Below are positions 43,130-54,399 of a stretch of 64,000 nt of DNA, piece after piece. Below the pieces are notes generated by a model that was not told where the DNA came from, searched no databases, and was given only the letters and a program-made list of their open reading frames with translations. The stretch comes from Phytophthora sp. 'mugwort' (lineage: Eukaryota > Oomycota > Peronosporomycetes > Peronosporales > Peronosporaceae). The translations under genes were made by a program, and so were the position numbers. Position 1 is the first letter of the stretch. Every line of letters begins with the position of its first letter. The DNA is taken from positions 2,046,001 through 2,110,000 of the forward strand of contig JAUCEF010000005.1 in NCBI GenBank assembly GCA_033558025.1, in the 5' to 3' direction.

Positions 43130-46100
43130 CCTGAGAGGGTTCTCACTGAACGCTAACGGCATGAACCGGAGCTCAAAGAGCTTGCTGCAGTTCTTCTCTA
43201 AAACCTTTCACATGATCGGTCTTCTGGAGACGTGTTTCACCGTATCCTACAACTATAAACGCTTGAAACAGATCTGGAAGCAAACCTCGCGGTTTAATTC
43301 CAGCTTCTGGTCGCAAGAACATATGACTACATACACAGGGCACGCTGGTGTGGGCTTACTACTCACGTCGACACGTCCTGTTCAATATATCCAAGAAGTT
43401 ACCCTGCGTCATGTTAGCTCGGCGGATATAATGGATCGGTACTTACTACTACGCGCCACTCTGGACTCGAAAGAAACGCACATTTTATGTGGTGTATGCC
43501 CCCGTTATGGGCCAGAAGCGGCCAACCTTCTTTAAGCACCTTCCAAGAGACTTCGACGATGATGTGCTGCACATTCTCATGGGCGACTTCAACGCGGTGA
43601 TGACAAGCCAACTGGACCAAGCCAACCACACCGACCAGGAATCGGTCGCGGGGACGAACCGAGCTGCTGGACTGGATGCAAGCTATCAACGTTGTGGATG
43701 CATGGCGCCTGGAACATCCGACGCTTGTCGAGTTCACCAGCCCCAACGCCAGCTCAAGGTTAGACTACGTGATGCTAAGCTCCCAGCTCTTCCACTCGGC
43801 CATGCAGGGCATTCTGCACGACTTTCGCAATCGCTCCAATATGGGTGACCACTGCGGCATCGACTTTCGACTCGGATCTGCTGTCTTTCGTCTGGCTAAG
43901 ATACCCCCCTGGCGCTGCCCAGAATGGGTCATCCAGCTTCCCGAAGCGCAGCAGTGTCTCCAAAAATCGCTGATTAAGTTGGCAGACATGCTCCATGCAC
44001 CAACGGACTCCCACTACAACCCGGGCTGCCTACTCGACGAGCACAAGCGTCGCGACAACATCTTCCTGCACGAGTTATTCGAATCCCGGAAGAATGCTCG
44101 CCAGCGCGAACTTGAGGAACTGCACCTGGAAATTAATGAACTGCAGCACCGCCAAGCGACGGAGCCTACCGATGATCAACGCCGGCGGCTGACTGAAGAG
44201 AGGGCACTACTGGAGGTCAAGATGAAGGTGAAAAAGTTCTACGCATCGAAGAAGAAGTTTGATTCCGACCTCCATGATTCTGAGCGAGGTACCAAGTACT
44301 TCTTCCGACCACCTCAGATCCTGCACAACACTCCGATTCCTGTCAATTCGCCGGAGGAGTTGGAAGTCATGTGCCAGGAGTTCACCAGTTTTGGTCCGGG
44401 ATCTATCGTTCACCTTCAAGAGAGTTCCATCATGACAAGCCGAAATGGGATCCCATCAAGCTGGCCCAGATCCTTGAACACACGACCAAGCATCTGACGC
44501 CGAAGCGAGCTGCCTATCTTGACAGTCCACTCACAGCAAATGACTTCTACTGGGCTATCAAGCATATGTCGTCGGGGAAGGCACCAGGACCCGATGGGTT
44601 ACCCGTGGCCTACTACCTAACTGATGTGCCACTTTGGAGCCGTATCCTGGAGATTGTCTACGCGGCTCAACTGGAGAAAGGCAGGATGTCCAAGTTCCAC
44701 GTCGCGGCCAAGTCTGCTTGCTATACAAGAAGGGAGACCGTAAAGAACCTGGAAACTACAGACCCATTACTCTCCTCAACGTCGATGCCAAGCTGGGCCC
44801 CAAGATACTGGCATACCGTCTGGGAACTGTGCTAGACAGTCTCCTATTCTCTGACCAGTATGGCTTCGTGCCTGGGCGCGATATTCGTCATGCTCACCTG
44901 CGACTTCAAGCACTCATGAAAGTGTATGAAGACGATGACGCGGTGGCTGGTGCTATCTTGATTGACTTTGCCAAGGCCTTCGACAGCGTGGTGTGGGATG
45001 CCCTTGACATGATCCTCGAGCACTTCCGCTTCGGCGAAGTGTTTCGTCGCTGGGTACGCGTGATGTTTCCTGGGACTTTGGTGGCGCTACTATTCAACGG
45101 TAGCCCACTTTCGCCCTTTGAATTAGGGAGAGGAGTGCGGCAAGGAGACCCTCTCCCCCCGGGTCTGCTCGTGCTTTACGCGGAACCTTTGCTGAAATTG
45201 ATTCGCGCCAAGATGAAGGATGCTGGACTTCGGTGGTCCATACAGTTATCAGCTCTGCTGATGACTGCACTGGACTACTGAGGGACCTGCGGGATACTCA
45301 GCGGCTACTGGACTTGGTGGATCTCTTCTGTATGGCATCGGGCATGGAGCTGAACAAGAACAAGACTGTGGTGCTGCCGTTCCATCCCTGGAACAGTGAA
45401 ACCGACAGCATCCGTGAGGTGCTACAGCAATTGGGACTAAAGGTTGTTGAGCACAACGACTCAGCCAAACTGCTTGGTATATATTACGGTCCCAAGCTCA
45501 CAGACGCGGCACGGCTACAGCACATATTGGCGGACATGTAGACAAGGTGTTCACTGTGGAAGTACCGGGCACGCACTCTGCGAGGACAAGTGGTCATCCT
45601 ACAACAGATCATCTTGCCTGTTCTCTGGTACACGGCCAGTGTCTGCTACATACCTGAAACTGGTTTCCAAAACCAAGTCCAGGACATGATAGTACGGTTC
45701 ATGACCCAGTCTTCTACGTCGAACATCGTGCCCCGAGCTTGGTGGACGTTGCCCATGCACATGGGAGGCCTCGGCATAACGCCTGTGAAAACGATCATCG
45801 AGGGACTCCAACTACACATGCTCTGCAAGCTGCTCATGGCCGTACGCCAGTCACCGGATGATGTACCCTCATGGGCCGCCCCAGTAATTGCGCTGATTGA
45901 CTTTCTGATGAAACCTTGGGGACGCGACTTTGACATCCTGTACTCGCCGGTCTGGAACAGCCCGGTGGTGTCTCGACGGCTAAGACGATGGAGACCGCTT
46001 GGTTTGTATTGGCAACATGTTCTCTTCCTTTGGGACACCAAACTGCGCCCCAAGATCACTCGCAACATGACCACGTTTGACAAGTTGACAATGCCGCTGC

Positions 46101-47076
46101 TGGACAATGTGGATATCACGACTGCAACCAAGACGCCCAAGACCCTGCGAGCCGCAAACCTGGGAATTGTCCAAGACCTTATTCGCTTAAAGGTTTATCG
46201 GATATCTGACTTGTTTGAGCTTAGTGGATACCCGCCTCAAGCCGCCGAGCTATCCCAAGTCATCCGTGAGCATGGCCAGCCTAGGCGTGCTAACAGCGTG
46301 AGCTTCTGCGGATCTTTCTTAACTAAGATTGACTCGCAGTTACGACCGTTGGCCAACATGCCCATTAAACCCCGCCCCAAGCCACACTACGGCTGCGCAC
46401 TCCATACTTGGAGCTTCAGTGGCTATGAAGTCGCTGATCTCACGGTGTCGTTAATACGCAAGCTCCTGGTTCAGTACAAGGTACCCAGCCTGCCAACGAC
46501 TGCACTTGGCCTTGAGCAAGCGCCTCTCGCAAATGTATGGGGCAGGGACCTAAAGATGAACAAGCACGTACTACCAGTGAACGCGGACTTGCTGTACAGA
46601 CTTCAAAGCACTTTGGGTGGGATTTAGGCTGCAGCACGTGCAAGGCGCTATGACTCGCTGCCATCATGGGTGTGGAGTCATTGAAACCGTCTCCCATCTC
46701 TTTGGTATTGTGACTTTGCGGCAGCCGTATGGGCGGAATGGCTTGAGGTGTTCCAGCAGTGGTTTGAGTCTCCCATTGAGTGGCGACTGTGGTCTACTTC
46801 ACGGACATCATGCCTACGCCGCGAGCCGAAAAGGACTTTGATTACAGCCTCTTTGCGGTCTCCCACATAGTGAGAGTTGTGGTACTTCGCTGCCTATGGA
46901 CACACCGCAATGACATCCGCTTCCACGAGTATGAACCAAGTCTCATCGGCGTCAAGGCTCGGGTGCACGCCCTGATTGACCTTCATGTTGCTGCCTTATG
47001 GCAGGCAACCCAGGCGCAAGCAATAAGACAGTCCTCGCCGGTGAGTAGGCAACTACACACCTTATTGGAGGACTGA
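43130..47076 (+). pseudogene. LINE ORF2: APE endonuclease, reverse transcriptase, zinc knuckle
   Basis: Endonuclease: VYAPVMGQKRPTFFKHLPRD, ILMGDFNAVMT (about 43575-43605), SRLDYVMLSSQLF (about 43758-43795) and MGDHCGIDF (about 43840-43868). A Glu/Arg-rich coiled coil (about 44080-44250) follows. Reverse transcriptase: MSSGKAPGPDGLPVAYY, NYRPITLLNVDAKLGPKIL, YGFVPGRDIRHAHLRLQA, LIDFAKAFDSVVWD, GRGVRQGDPLPPGLL, then SADDC where a YADD box is usual (about 45248-45262). The thumb has KLLGIYYGPKL. A C-terminal Cys/His knuckle RCHHGCG...VSHLF lies near 46650. More than six frameshifts and stops break it. Confidence 0.8.
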
Positions 47077-47078
47077 CT

Positions 47079-47300
47079 GTGTCGGCACCCTTCGACGCCA
47101 ATGGCCCAAGCGACCACGAGGCGGAAGCCCGTCAGTGGGACTCCTTACTCGTGGACATGCTGAATCACGATAGGGAAGTGACGTCCGGGGCATTGGCGTT
47201 CTTCACGACTCCAGATCCAAGTGATCCCGGGGTTGAAACCCGTCAGCGGTGCTCCTTTCGCGCGGCCATGTTGAACCGCAACTGGGAAGTGTAACGGGCC
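47079..47300. repeat. Degenerate ~120-bp tandem duplication at LINE 3' end
   Basis: Two tandem units have similar order: GCCCGTCAGTGGGACTCC ... GTGGACATGCTGAATCACG and ACCCGTCAGCGGTGCTCC ... GCGGCCATGTTGAACCGC, each ending in GGGAAGTG. Together they form an open frame of 71 codons. It is probably an internal repeat of the LINE 3' end, not a gene. Confidence 0.5.
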
Positions 47301-47304
47301 ATCC

Positions 47305-47548
47305 TGTTACATAACTAAGTAGGTTATTAGATATTACATAAGTAGGCAGACATCCTCCGGATTGGCTGATAAGTGGGGAGCCAGCCTATTACAGCCAACC
47401 AGGAGTCGATTCACGTTGAGTGGCTCACAGAAGGCCGGGCCATTTGCCCCGGACTTAAAAATAAAACAGAGTTGAATTTACGAGTTTATTAGCACGTTTC
47501 CTACAGCTAATAGTGTAAGCTAAATAACGGTTGACCTCGTCCGTTACA
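47305..47548. repeat. Solo-LTR-like segment, tentative
   Basis: The segment begins TGTTACATAACTAAG and ends CCGTTACA, i.e. TG...CA with short inverted ends, and has an AAAATAAAACAG poly(A)-signal-like stretch within. The flanking five bases (CATCC and GGAAG) are not a target duplication, so an LTR is only one reading. It could equally be LINE 3' UTR. Confidence 0.3.
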
Positions 47549-47799
47549 GGAAGAGACGCCTGTAGCCCGAATGTAAGGCCACAAGTTCAAGGAATTATCC
47601 TGATGTCTTACAATCCGCCGCCGACGTGCTCGGCCATTACTGGCTTCAATCTCTACCACTTTCACGTCCATACGCCAAGTTCCCGGCTCCATTTGCCGAT
47701 CGCTTAGCGGGCGTTGCCTTATGTCTGCTGTACCCGAAGGGGTGTGGATTTTTGAACCCAGGCGGGGCCCCACGTTGGCGGACGGGCGGGTGAAGAACG

Positions 47800-48230
47800 C
47801 GGCACGCTACAGACGCTTACGCGTGTTATGGCATGCACGACATCACTGGACTACTCTTTGGATCGAGGTCTAGAGCGGCGCCACACACCCGAACCGCGCG
47901 TACTACCAGGCCTACAAGGCCATGAGACGACAACTGGGAGGTTTTGCCCCTCTAAACCATGACCCACATATCTCTTACTAGAGTGCCCGGTCAGGCAGTC
48001 TCAAGAACTACCGGGTCTAACCATGCTTCCAGGCCTACAGCCCATGAGACGGCGCCCAGTAGCCCCCAAGACCATCAGTCCAGTCATAAGCCCAGATATC
48101 CCAACATTCGCGGCCAAACCTCAACCATCGTCCGACAGGTCTGGTCGGCCCGGGAATTGAACCCTGGCCGCTTCCGTCCGACACTGGATGCTTAACCAGC
48201 TGAGCTATCTGAGCTCACTAGAAGTAGGTA
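47800..48230 (-). repeat. tRNA-derived SINE
   Basis: On the minus strand an A box TAGCTCAGCTGG (48207-48196) and a B box GGGTTCAATTCCC (48164-48152) lie 32 bases apart, in a tRNA-like D-arm and T-arm. The 5' and 3' ends do not pair as an acceptor stem, so it is not a working tRNA. A body of about 340 bases without coding potential follows toward 47800, as in a SINE. The lower boundary is approximate. Confidence 0.6.
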
Positions 48231-48529
48231 GCTCACCACCACCTGGCTCATCAGGTTATACTTGGTTTGTGTATAGAACCCATCGGAAAGGTCTTGCAAA
48301 TGTCCAACTCGGCCCAGCGACGTCTCGGGACGTGCACCAGTTTCCTCCTGGACACTGAACTGGATCTTTCAGGGTACCCACTTTCGAGAAGATGGACATT
48401 CTTCGGACACCAATTGGATACTTCGTACCCAATATTTGGGTCCACATGACCCAAATCGACCCCAAATAGCCAAGTAGGGTAGCTAAGTAGGTTGCTTACT
48501 AGCCTTAAAGTGTAATGTATTTTTGTTAA

Positions 48530-48543
48530 CCACAGCGCTGGCA
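48530..48543. repeat. Right copy of putative target-site duplication
   Basis: Matches 40735-40748 in 13 of 14 positions. It marks the right edge of the 7.8-kb block inserted in the MULE. Confidence 0.55.
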
Positions 48544-49063
48544 ATCTACGTCCGTTTCTGCATACCATCGTTCGTCTACCTCTCTGGTGCGCCGCGCCAA
48601 CGAGATGGCGCGTGAAAACTTACTACAACTATGGCAAGACGGTGCGGTAGTTGTGGCGCCAGGTGGCCAGACGCCGCGTACAAACCAATCCAACGAAGCG
48701 GAGCGAGATCGGGATAGCTGTGTCTGAGCAAATGGGCGCCAACTACGCGCGGATGGAGGTCTTCAACCAGTCTCTGACGGGATGGCCCGTTGATCTTCAT
48801 GCTCAGTGGTGCCCGTGCAAGTTCTGCTTCGTGTTAGGGACATGCGTGCACGTCCTGTATGCTCTACGGATGAGCGGTCTCGTCGACACCCACGGAAGGG
48901 AGCTCCTAGTGAGCTGCAGGAAGAAAAAGACGAACGCCGAAGCCCCCACGGACTCTCTGGTCGGACGTGCTTGGCGGGTTGGCCCCGCTTTGACTTTCTA
49001 ACACCCCAGCGCTTCAACCAAGCGACGCAGACACTTTTCAAAGCTTGGAATAGCAACGCGTAG
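48544..49063 (+). pseudogene. MULE transposase C-terminus with SWIM zinc finger
   Basis: LVRRANEMARENLLQLWQDG (about 48579-48640) is a typical post-catalytic stretch of MULE transposases. GANYARMEVFNQSLTGWPVD follows, and then the SWIM zinc finger WCPCKFCFVLGTCVHVLYAL (48811-48870), with the C-x-C...C-x-H set complete. The protein ends at 48999. Frame changes occur near 48560 and 48720. It supplies just the part that the MULE at 39.1-40.75 kb lacks, in the same orientation, so the two are probably one gene split by the LINE block. Confidence 0.7.
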
Positions 49064-49367
49064 TGGATAGCAATGTGTCGTACCCGAGCGTGTAAGCCAA
49101 TGTTCATTCTAACGATTCAATTACACCCGAGCTTCCAGTACACAAGATATGCATTTCCATGGGTCTTTATCACGAGAACACGTACTAATACAACTATGGT
49201 ACGCAGTCCACCCGAGCCTTTTTTTATATTCGGACTTCAAGTAAGAAAACCACGTCAGAGGCTCCAGCAATCACATAATATATATTTTTTGGCTGCTTCC
49301 CGTATTGCAACATGTACTTCTGCCTGAGCACTATACTGTTGGTACGAGTATTCCTGCTAAATTAGTC
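49064..49367. other. Gap; no gene seen
   Basis: AT-rich sequence between the MULE end and the SET-domain relic. Chance ORFs only. Confidence 0.5.
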
Positions 49368-51069
49368 CTATTTGGCTTTCCAGCAGTCATCAAACGCGCA
49401 CGAGAACCATCTCTCCTTGCCGTAGTCTACTATGATCTGTGTGCCGCCTTAACGTCCTTAATCATCCGCAGAAGCACCTTCACACTCGCTCTGTTGTGCA
49501 TCTCTACGAATGCAGCATTGGGGTCACAGGCGTGGCTAATAAAGCGCGTGGTGAATCCACAATCCAGTGCTTCGACGTAGACGTACTTCTTGCGCAAGGA
49601 CTTGGTGTTGTACAGCATCGTGTAGCCACTGTTCTGCTTCATTGCTTGGTTTGGCTGCCCCGGTAGCAAAGCACTATACTCGCACAACTTGCCAGCATAC
49701 TCTCCAATAATGTCCCCACACCTAAGCCAGTCGTGGTATACACTCCAAGGCCTACAGGCCCGGTGTCAAACAGTTAGTGTAGATCTCGCACGAAGTGCGT
49801 TGCTGCAAACCGACCCAAGGTTGCAACATTCGGACGTACAGTAGACAGCGCAGCCTACGTTCTCGCAGGTATCTCATCAGGCGACGCCACCTCTTCTATA
49901 ATCTGTGGGTGGTCAACAACAGCTTCTTTGCCCCCCTGGCGCCACGCATGCAAATTCTGTAGGCGCTCCTTCACACTCGGTAAGCTCAGCAACTCCTTGG
50001 CCTTTTTTGTTGTGAGCGGCTTGGCGTGGTAAATCTGCGTGCCGCAACGAGTGATGCCGCATTTTGCCTGGTGTCGGCACTTCCTGGAGTGGCTGACGTG
50101 CCACCCAGCTCGCCTCTTCTTCGCCTGGTGCCGAATCTCTTCACGCTCGCCCCTGATGGGAATACTTTTTAGGTACTCCTGTAGTTCTAAGAAGCTTTCG
50201 GTCAATTGGCTCCCCGCTCACACAAACGCCTTCTGCTGCACGCGCTTCGTCTAGAGCAACCACAGCAACGGCTTGCCCGTCGCCTGGCTCACGCTCGGTC
50301 GCACTAGCATCGAGCAGACCGTGATTCACATCTGGTTCGCTTTCAGACGAAACCAAATTAATGGTCTCATTTGGTGAAGTTGTGAAGGAAACCACGAACT
50401 TCTCCTTGCTTGAGGAAGCTATGTCTTCCTCATGCAAAGCCAAAGAGGTGGTGGAACCTCACCCGGAGCAACTTCGTGCGCGCTGGACGGCCTTAAAGTG
50501 GTCGGGCCAATTGCTGAATCTTCTCCCGACCCTTCCGATCCTTTGAAGCCTGTTCGAAGTCGATGCACTCGCCTTCCTCGCGTTCAGCAACAGCTGACGT
50601 CTGGTCGCGTCTACGGCTGCATCCACGGCGCTCGATAGAGCCAAGTTCAGACTGCTGGCTCGTGTCGGGGCCTGGAAACGCGAGGCACGTAGCCGAAACG
50701 TCCTGAGCTTACGCCACTTGGTGTATGCGCTTTGAAGCGGTTCCCGAAATGGTCCGCGTAGCGCTTCACCATGTTCACAAGAGGGATCGTCTCCCCCGTG
50801 TCGACGGAGATCGGGAATGGCTCGCCTGGCGTCTTATCAGCGCTCAGAATGTTAGCTACGCGGTGGCCCCTGGCGTCACCACAAACGAACGCCATCGAAT
50901 AATACCCGATTACGTCGCCTGCGTAGAGGGTCTCGGAAGGTAGTTCAGCTGCACTTAGGCCTGGCATCGTGATGTGAGGGCTGCTGGATCCTGCGGAGCG
51001 TGGCGGGGATTCGAATGGTACGGAGGATTGAAGCGGACTCCGAAAAGCCCTTCCCCATTCATGCAACAT
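49368..51069 (-). pseudogene. SET-domain histone methyltransferase, broken
   Basis: The minus strand encodes a full SET module at the C-terminus. The AWS/pre-SET-like Cys cluster is VYCTSECCNLG and CSNALR (about 49790-49850). SET core: VGDIIGEYAGKLCEY (about 49675-49718), SLRKKYVYVEALDCG, and RFISHACDPNAAFVEMHNR (about 49490-49545), the AdoMet-binding NHS/SHxC-PN motif. VDYGKERWFSCAFDDCW (about 49375-49425) gives the catalytic-Tyr region and post-SET. Upstream are a Lys/Arg-rich stretch with KKRRAGWHVSHSRKC (about 50080) and a Gly/Asp-rich segment with YAGDVIGYYSMAFVCGDARG (about 50850-50910). Stops and frameshifts lie near 49455, 49760, 50180 and 50647. The residues needed for catalysis survive but the gene is disrupted. 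Confidence 0.7.
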
Positions 51070-51456
51070 TCAGGGCGCCTGCGCTTCAGCGCAGGCTGGC
51101 AGGGAGACAGGCCACTGGAGCCGGCAGTGCATAGCGCGCTTCTGCGTCCCGTTTCTTGGACCACGCTGCCTTCGTCTTTGTGCTATGGTATTGACCGAAT
51201 GGCGTTGCCAGATCCTCTATGGGAATCGTGATATTTTCTCGGATCTTAACCAATGCCACGCTGCTTCCAATGACTGTCACAGGTGGCACCACATCGATAT
51301 GAATGAAATGTACCCTAAAAGTGCCATGTGGTAATGTTTCGTAGACTATCAGCGAAAGGAAACATTTATTTTCATCAAAATGAAACAACACCGCTAGGCG
51401 TCCAAGTGCCTGAAGGCCAAGGTGTGCGCCGAGCCCAGCGCACACGAGTCGCGCTG

Positions 51457-51571
51457 CTAAACACGCTCGTAGCATACCCAGCAGCTGAGACCATGGTGCG
51501 TGCGGAGCTCAGCGCTCGCAACAGCACGAGCGTCACGCTGCTCAACACGCTCGTCACGTATCCAGCAGCTG
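51457..51571. repeat. 31-bp direct repeat, 84-bp period
   Basis: CTAAACACGCTCGTAGCATA and the following CCCAGCAGCTG at 51457 recur with few changes at 51541 (CTCAACACGCTCGTCACGTA...). The 84-bp period equals 28 codons, so translated frames repeat LLNTLVxYPAA. Confidence 0.7.
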
Positions 51572-51669
51572 GACCAGTACGTGGGCTACCCGTATCTACC
51601 CCCATTGCCGTTGCTATAGGAAACCCAACGTCGATATCAAATTCTTTTACAGAGACGAAGGTAATGTCA

Positions 51670-52616
51670 GCCATGGATCCCAATGGATTAAATGCTTCTG
51701 GCACTGAACTCGCAAGCGCCCGCTCGTGCTACGAGCTTCTGGAAGCAATTGATGGCATCATTGGTCCCGACGCCGATGAAGAAGCTGAGCCATACCTTCT
51801 CGCTGAGGGTCATGGTACTTGTACTTCCGAAAGTGGCGGTGGTGCTGCAGTTAATACCAATGCACAGCCGGTACGCCTGTTCCAATGGAGTGTAAAAACA
51901 CTTGAACTGCTGTGCCTCCGACAAACGATGACTACGAATCGTGGACAGTGGTGCAGCTACGAAAAGAGTTTACGGAAAGGAAACTTCGCTTGGGTCGAAA
52001 GGTTCCCAAATTCGACGCCTTAGTGACTATGATGCGATGCAGACATCAGTTCAGGCAACCGTCGACGAAGAAAACGTATTGGATCCCAATCTACGCAAGA
52101 CCAAGCACTGCATAATTCGACTCTTGAATATTCTTTTCGATGTCGGTGAGGTGAACTACAAGACGGCATTTTGGAAAGAGGTAGCGGCCGAATATCTCGC
52201 CAACACAACCGACTTCAACAACCTGTTGATTTGGCTGCAAATGATCCTCGATTTCATAGCATCGACCCTTTCGGCATTATGGAGCATGACGTTGCTAGGC
52301 TTTATGGAATGTGGAAGAAGGTTTACAGCAACTACGCCAAGGCGTATGCTAAGTTTTACGTGTCTGGGCAGAACTCAGACGCGTTCTACGATTATTGTGA
52401 CGACAACTTGGATGCCGCGTACCTTCGCATCTGTACTAAAGTCGAGCCAGAGCTGGACGCGTTTGTTAACGGTGGCATCAACTGATCGACCAAGTGAAAG
52501 AAAGCCTATGGAAGGCAGAGGCAAACGGGGATACTGATTCAGCGCTAACGAAGAGCCTTCGTCTATACCAGCGACGTTTGCAGCGACTAGAAAACCAACT
52601 GGCAGATCTGGACTAA
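51670..52616 (+). pseudogene. Repeat-type oomycete family with SAP-like motif, broken
   Basis: The N-terminal part is acidic (DGIIGPDADEEAEPYLLAEG). A SAP-like helix pair follows: YESWTVVQLRKEFTERKLRL then PKFDALVTMM (about 51935-52035). The central part has RLLNILFDVGEVNYK, FWKEVAAEYL, DLAANDPRFHSIDP (about 52225-52270), YGMWKKVYSNYAKAYAKFYV and FYDYCDDNLDAAYLRICTK. The end is a coiled coil, LRLYQRRLQRLENQLADL, with a stop at 52616. I have a recollection of such proteins as numerous hypothetical proteins of Phytophthora, but know no function. Frameshifts are near 51920, 52030, 52235 and 52480. Confidence 0.5.
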
Positions 52617-52959
52617 CGGTCATGATTTCAGCTGAAGCGATGGCTTTCTTTCGACCACACTTCATTTGAAACTCCGATTTTGCTGAAGCGCAAACGCTGC
52701 GTCGTAACCATGCAATGCAGCTACTAATTTTTGTTTTCTTCTCTCGCTCGTCTAGCTCTGTTGCGTCGTGGGTGTACGATTGAATCACGGTCAAGTAGCC
52801 TAACAATGGCATCCGAGTCGACTCCGAGTTATTGCACGTCTCTGAATCGACTTCCAAACCAGATGAATCGTACAATTCACGATATCGAGAAGCGTCTTGT
52901 AGCGGCACCGTACTGTCCGATGACCTATCCTCCGCAAATCGAGTGTCTTCAACCCCTTC

Positions 52960-53280
52960 GAGTAAATATTCGTCACCTTCAACTCGGTAGTGACCAGGTA
53001 GTGACCATTCTCACGAAGACGGTTGATGCACCAAATGCAACACGCACGCTGCCAAAATCGTGCGTGGCACTCGCTTAAAGCTAATAGCCAAGGGTGTCTT
53101 GAAAACACGCCAATAGCATACCAAAATACCAAATGCCATCTCAATCCTGATGCCCAACTGGCTCACATGGAAATTGCAGCTGTCGTGGGATGTGGTAGAT
53201 ATGCGTGGTCTTGAGAATGGAGTTAATTGTTGGTTTGAGTTGGTGTAGGCATTGTCACCGACAACGTAGAGAGATGGTCA
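52960..53280 (-). pseudogene. PIF/Harbinger transposase C-terminal fragment
   Basis: On the minus strand: LYVVGDNAYTNSNQQLTPFS with the second catalytic Asp (about 53215-53270), then VSQLGIRIEMAFGILVCYWR with the catalytic Glu (about 53110-53165), then ACCIWCINRL. This is the end of a DDE_Tnp_4 nuclease. The N-terminal half is absent, and a frameshift lies near 53100. It differs in sequence from the Harbinger copy at 4.5 kb. Confidence 0.7.
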
Positions 53281-53289
53281 CAGTGTGGT

Positions 53290-54240
53290 GGAGTGGATCC
53301 ACTGAATTTCTGTAGCATCCTAACTCACACGCACTGCGCCCAGACCGCGACTAACGGAGGGGGTACTCCGACGGCCGTGTTGTTGCTGAGTGGTTCACCT
53401 TGTGTACCGTCGGCGGACTGCTACTGCTCTCTCGTTGACACGAGATGCGCATTTGGTGGGCCTTGGACGTCCTAGTGGGGACTTGGGAGGGGGGGGGATC
53501 TGCGCGGGTATTCCTGCGCACGAGATCCGGTGTCGGTTTGGTCTTGAGCTCTTTGCGTAGACCTTGTGGATCCGTAATAGAAATACGAGATCCGGAGTTG
53601 TTCCTTCTTGAGGTGTCCTTGTTCCTTATCGGAGTTGTCCCTGTTCCTTTATGATGCTTGCCGCCTCCAATAACGGATCTTGAGAGGGGGGGGGGGAGTT
53701 GAGAAGCCAAAGGACAAGCGCGACCTGGCCGAGATATCCAGGAGCTGCCACGTGCGCAGGAAGATCGCCAAAGTTTAGACTTGGTCTATGTATGGGGCCA
53801 ATAGAAATCCCCTATACTATAGTCAGGTCTGTCTTCCAGTGCAAACTCGGTTCTGATTTATGCCTTAGCCTATCTACCTCCGGATCCCATCCCAAAGCCT
53901 ATCCTACGGACTACTTATAACCCAGGATCCTATCTCTGACCTATTCCTGGCCACCCGTCCCCACTCTACCTCCCTTTAGCTACGGATCTTTAACCCGGTG
54001 TGCACTAAACTGATCGGATCTAGTACTTAGACCTCACACCACGGGAAGGATCCAGGATCCGTACCATATACAGACCAGGCGTGTCGCCTGGTCCGGATCC
54101 ATCGCTTTGACGCTGTTATGGCTGCCGCTGACGACGTGGATCCACCGGCTGCCGGTCAACATCCATCTTATCCGGATCTGTAATACCACAGTTGGCTCGG
54201 AGATGAACCTGTTTCCTGGGAGCAACAAGATATCTTAGAC
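53290..54240. other. GC-rich gap with G runs; no gene seen
   Basis: Only chance ORFs. G runs at about 53487-53497 and 53685-53696. GGATCC/GATCC words recur many times between 53550 and 54180, suggesting a degenerate low-complexity repeat. The sequence turns abruptly AT-rich at about 54240. Confidence 0.45.
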
Positions 54241-54399
54241 TTGTTAATAAGAGTAGAAGTTCGATTCTCAAAAAGGAGTACTGGGATTCAAAAAATATTT
54301 AAACTCTGAGACATAATCAGCTTGGTAATAATTTTGATAGAGACATCCTCTGTAAGCTTTGACTCAAGATAATATTATCACCATTATTTTGTACGAATC

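Larger units (their letters stand above)
40749..48529 (+). mobile_element. L1-type LINE-bearing block inserted in the MULE
   Basis: The block carries a GC-rich 5' leader (40749-41073), LINE ORF1 (41074-43117), LINE ORF2 (endonuclease, reverse transcriptase, zinc knuckle; about 43130-47076) and a 1.4-kb tail with LTR-like and SINE-like pieces. It is flanked by the 14-bp near-identical repeats listed separately. No poly(A) tract precedes the right repeat, so either the LINE ends earlier and something else was inserted after it, or the tail has decayed. Confidence 0.6.

Noticed and set aside
47305..47548. Firm solo-LTR call
   Set aside because: TG...CA ends exist but no target duplication and no second copy in the window; listed only as tentative.
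48141..48215. Functional tRNA gene
   Set aside because: A and B boxes are present but acceptor and anticodon stems do not pair, and a SINE-like body follows.
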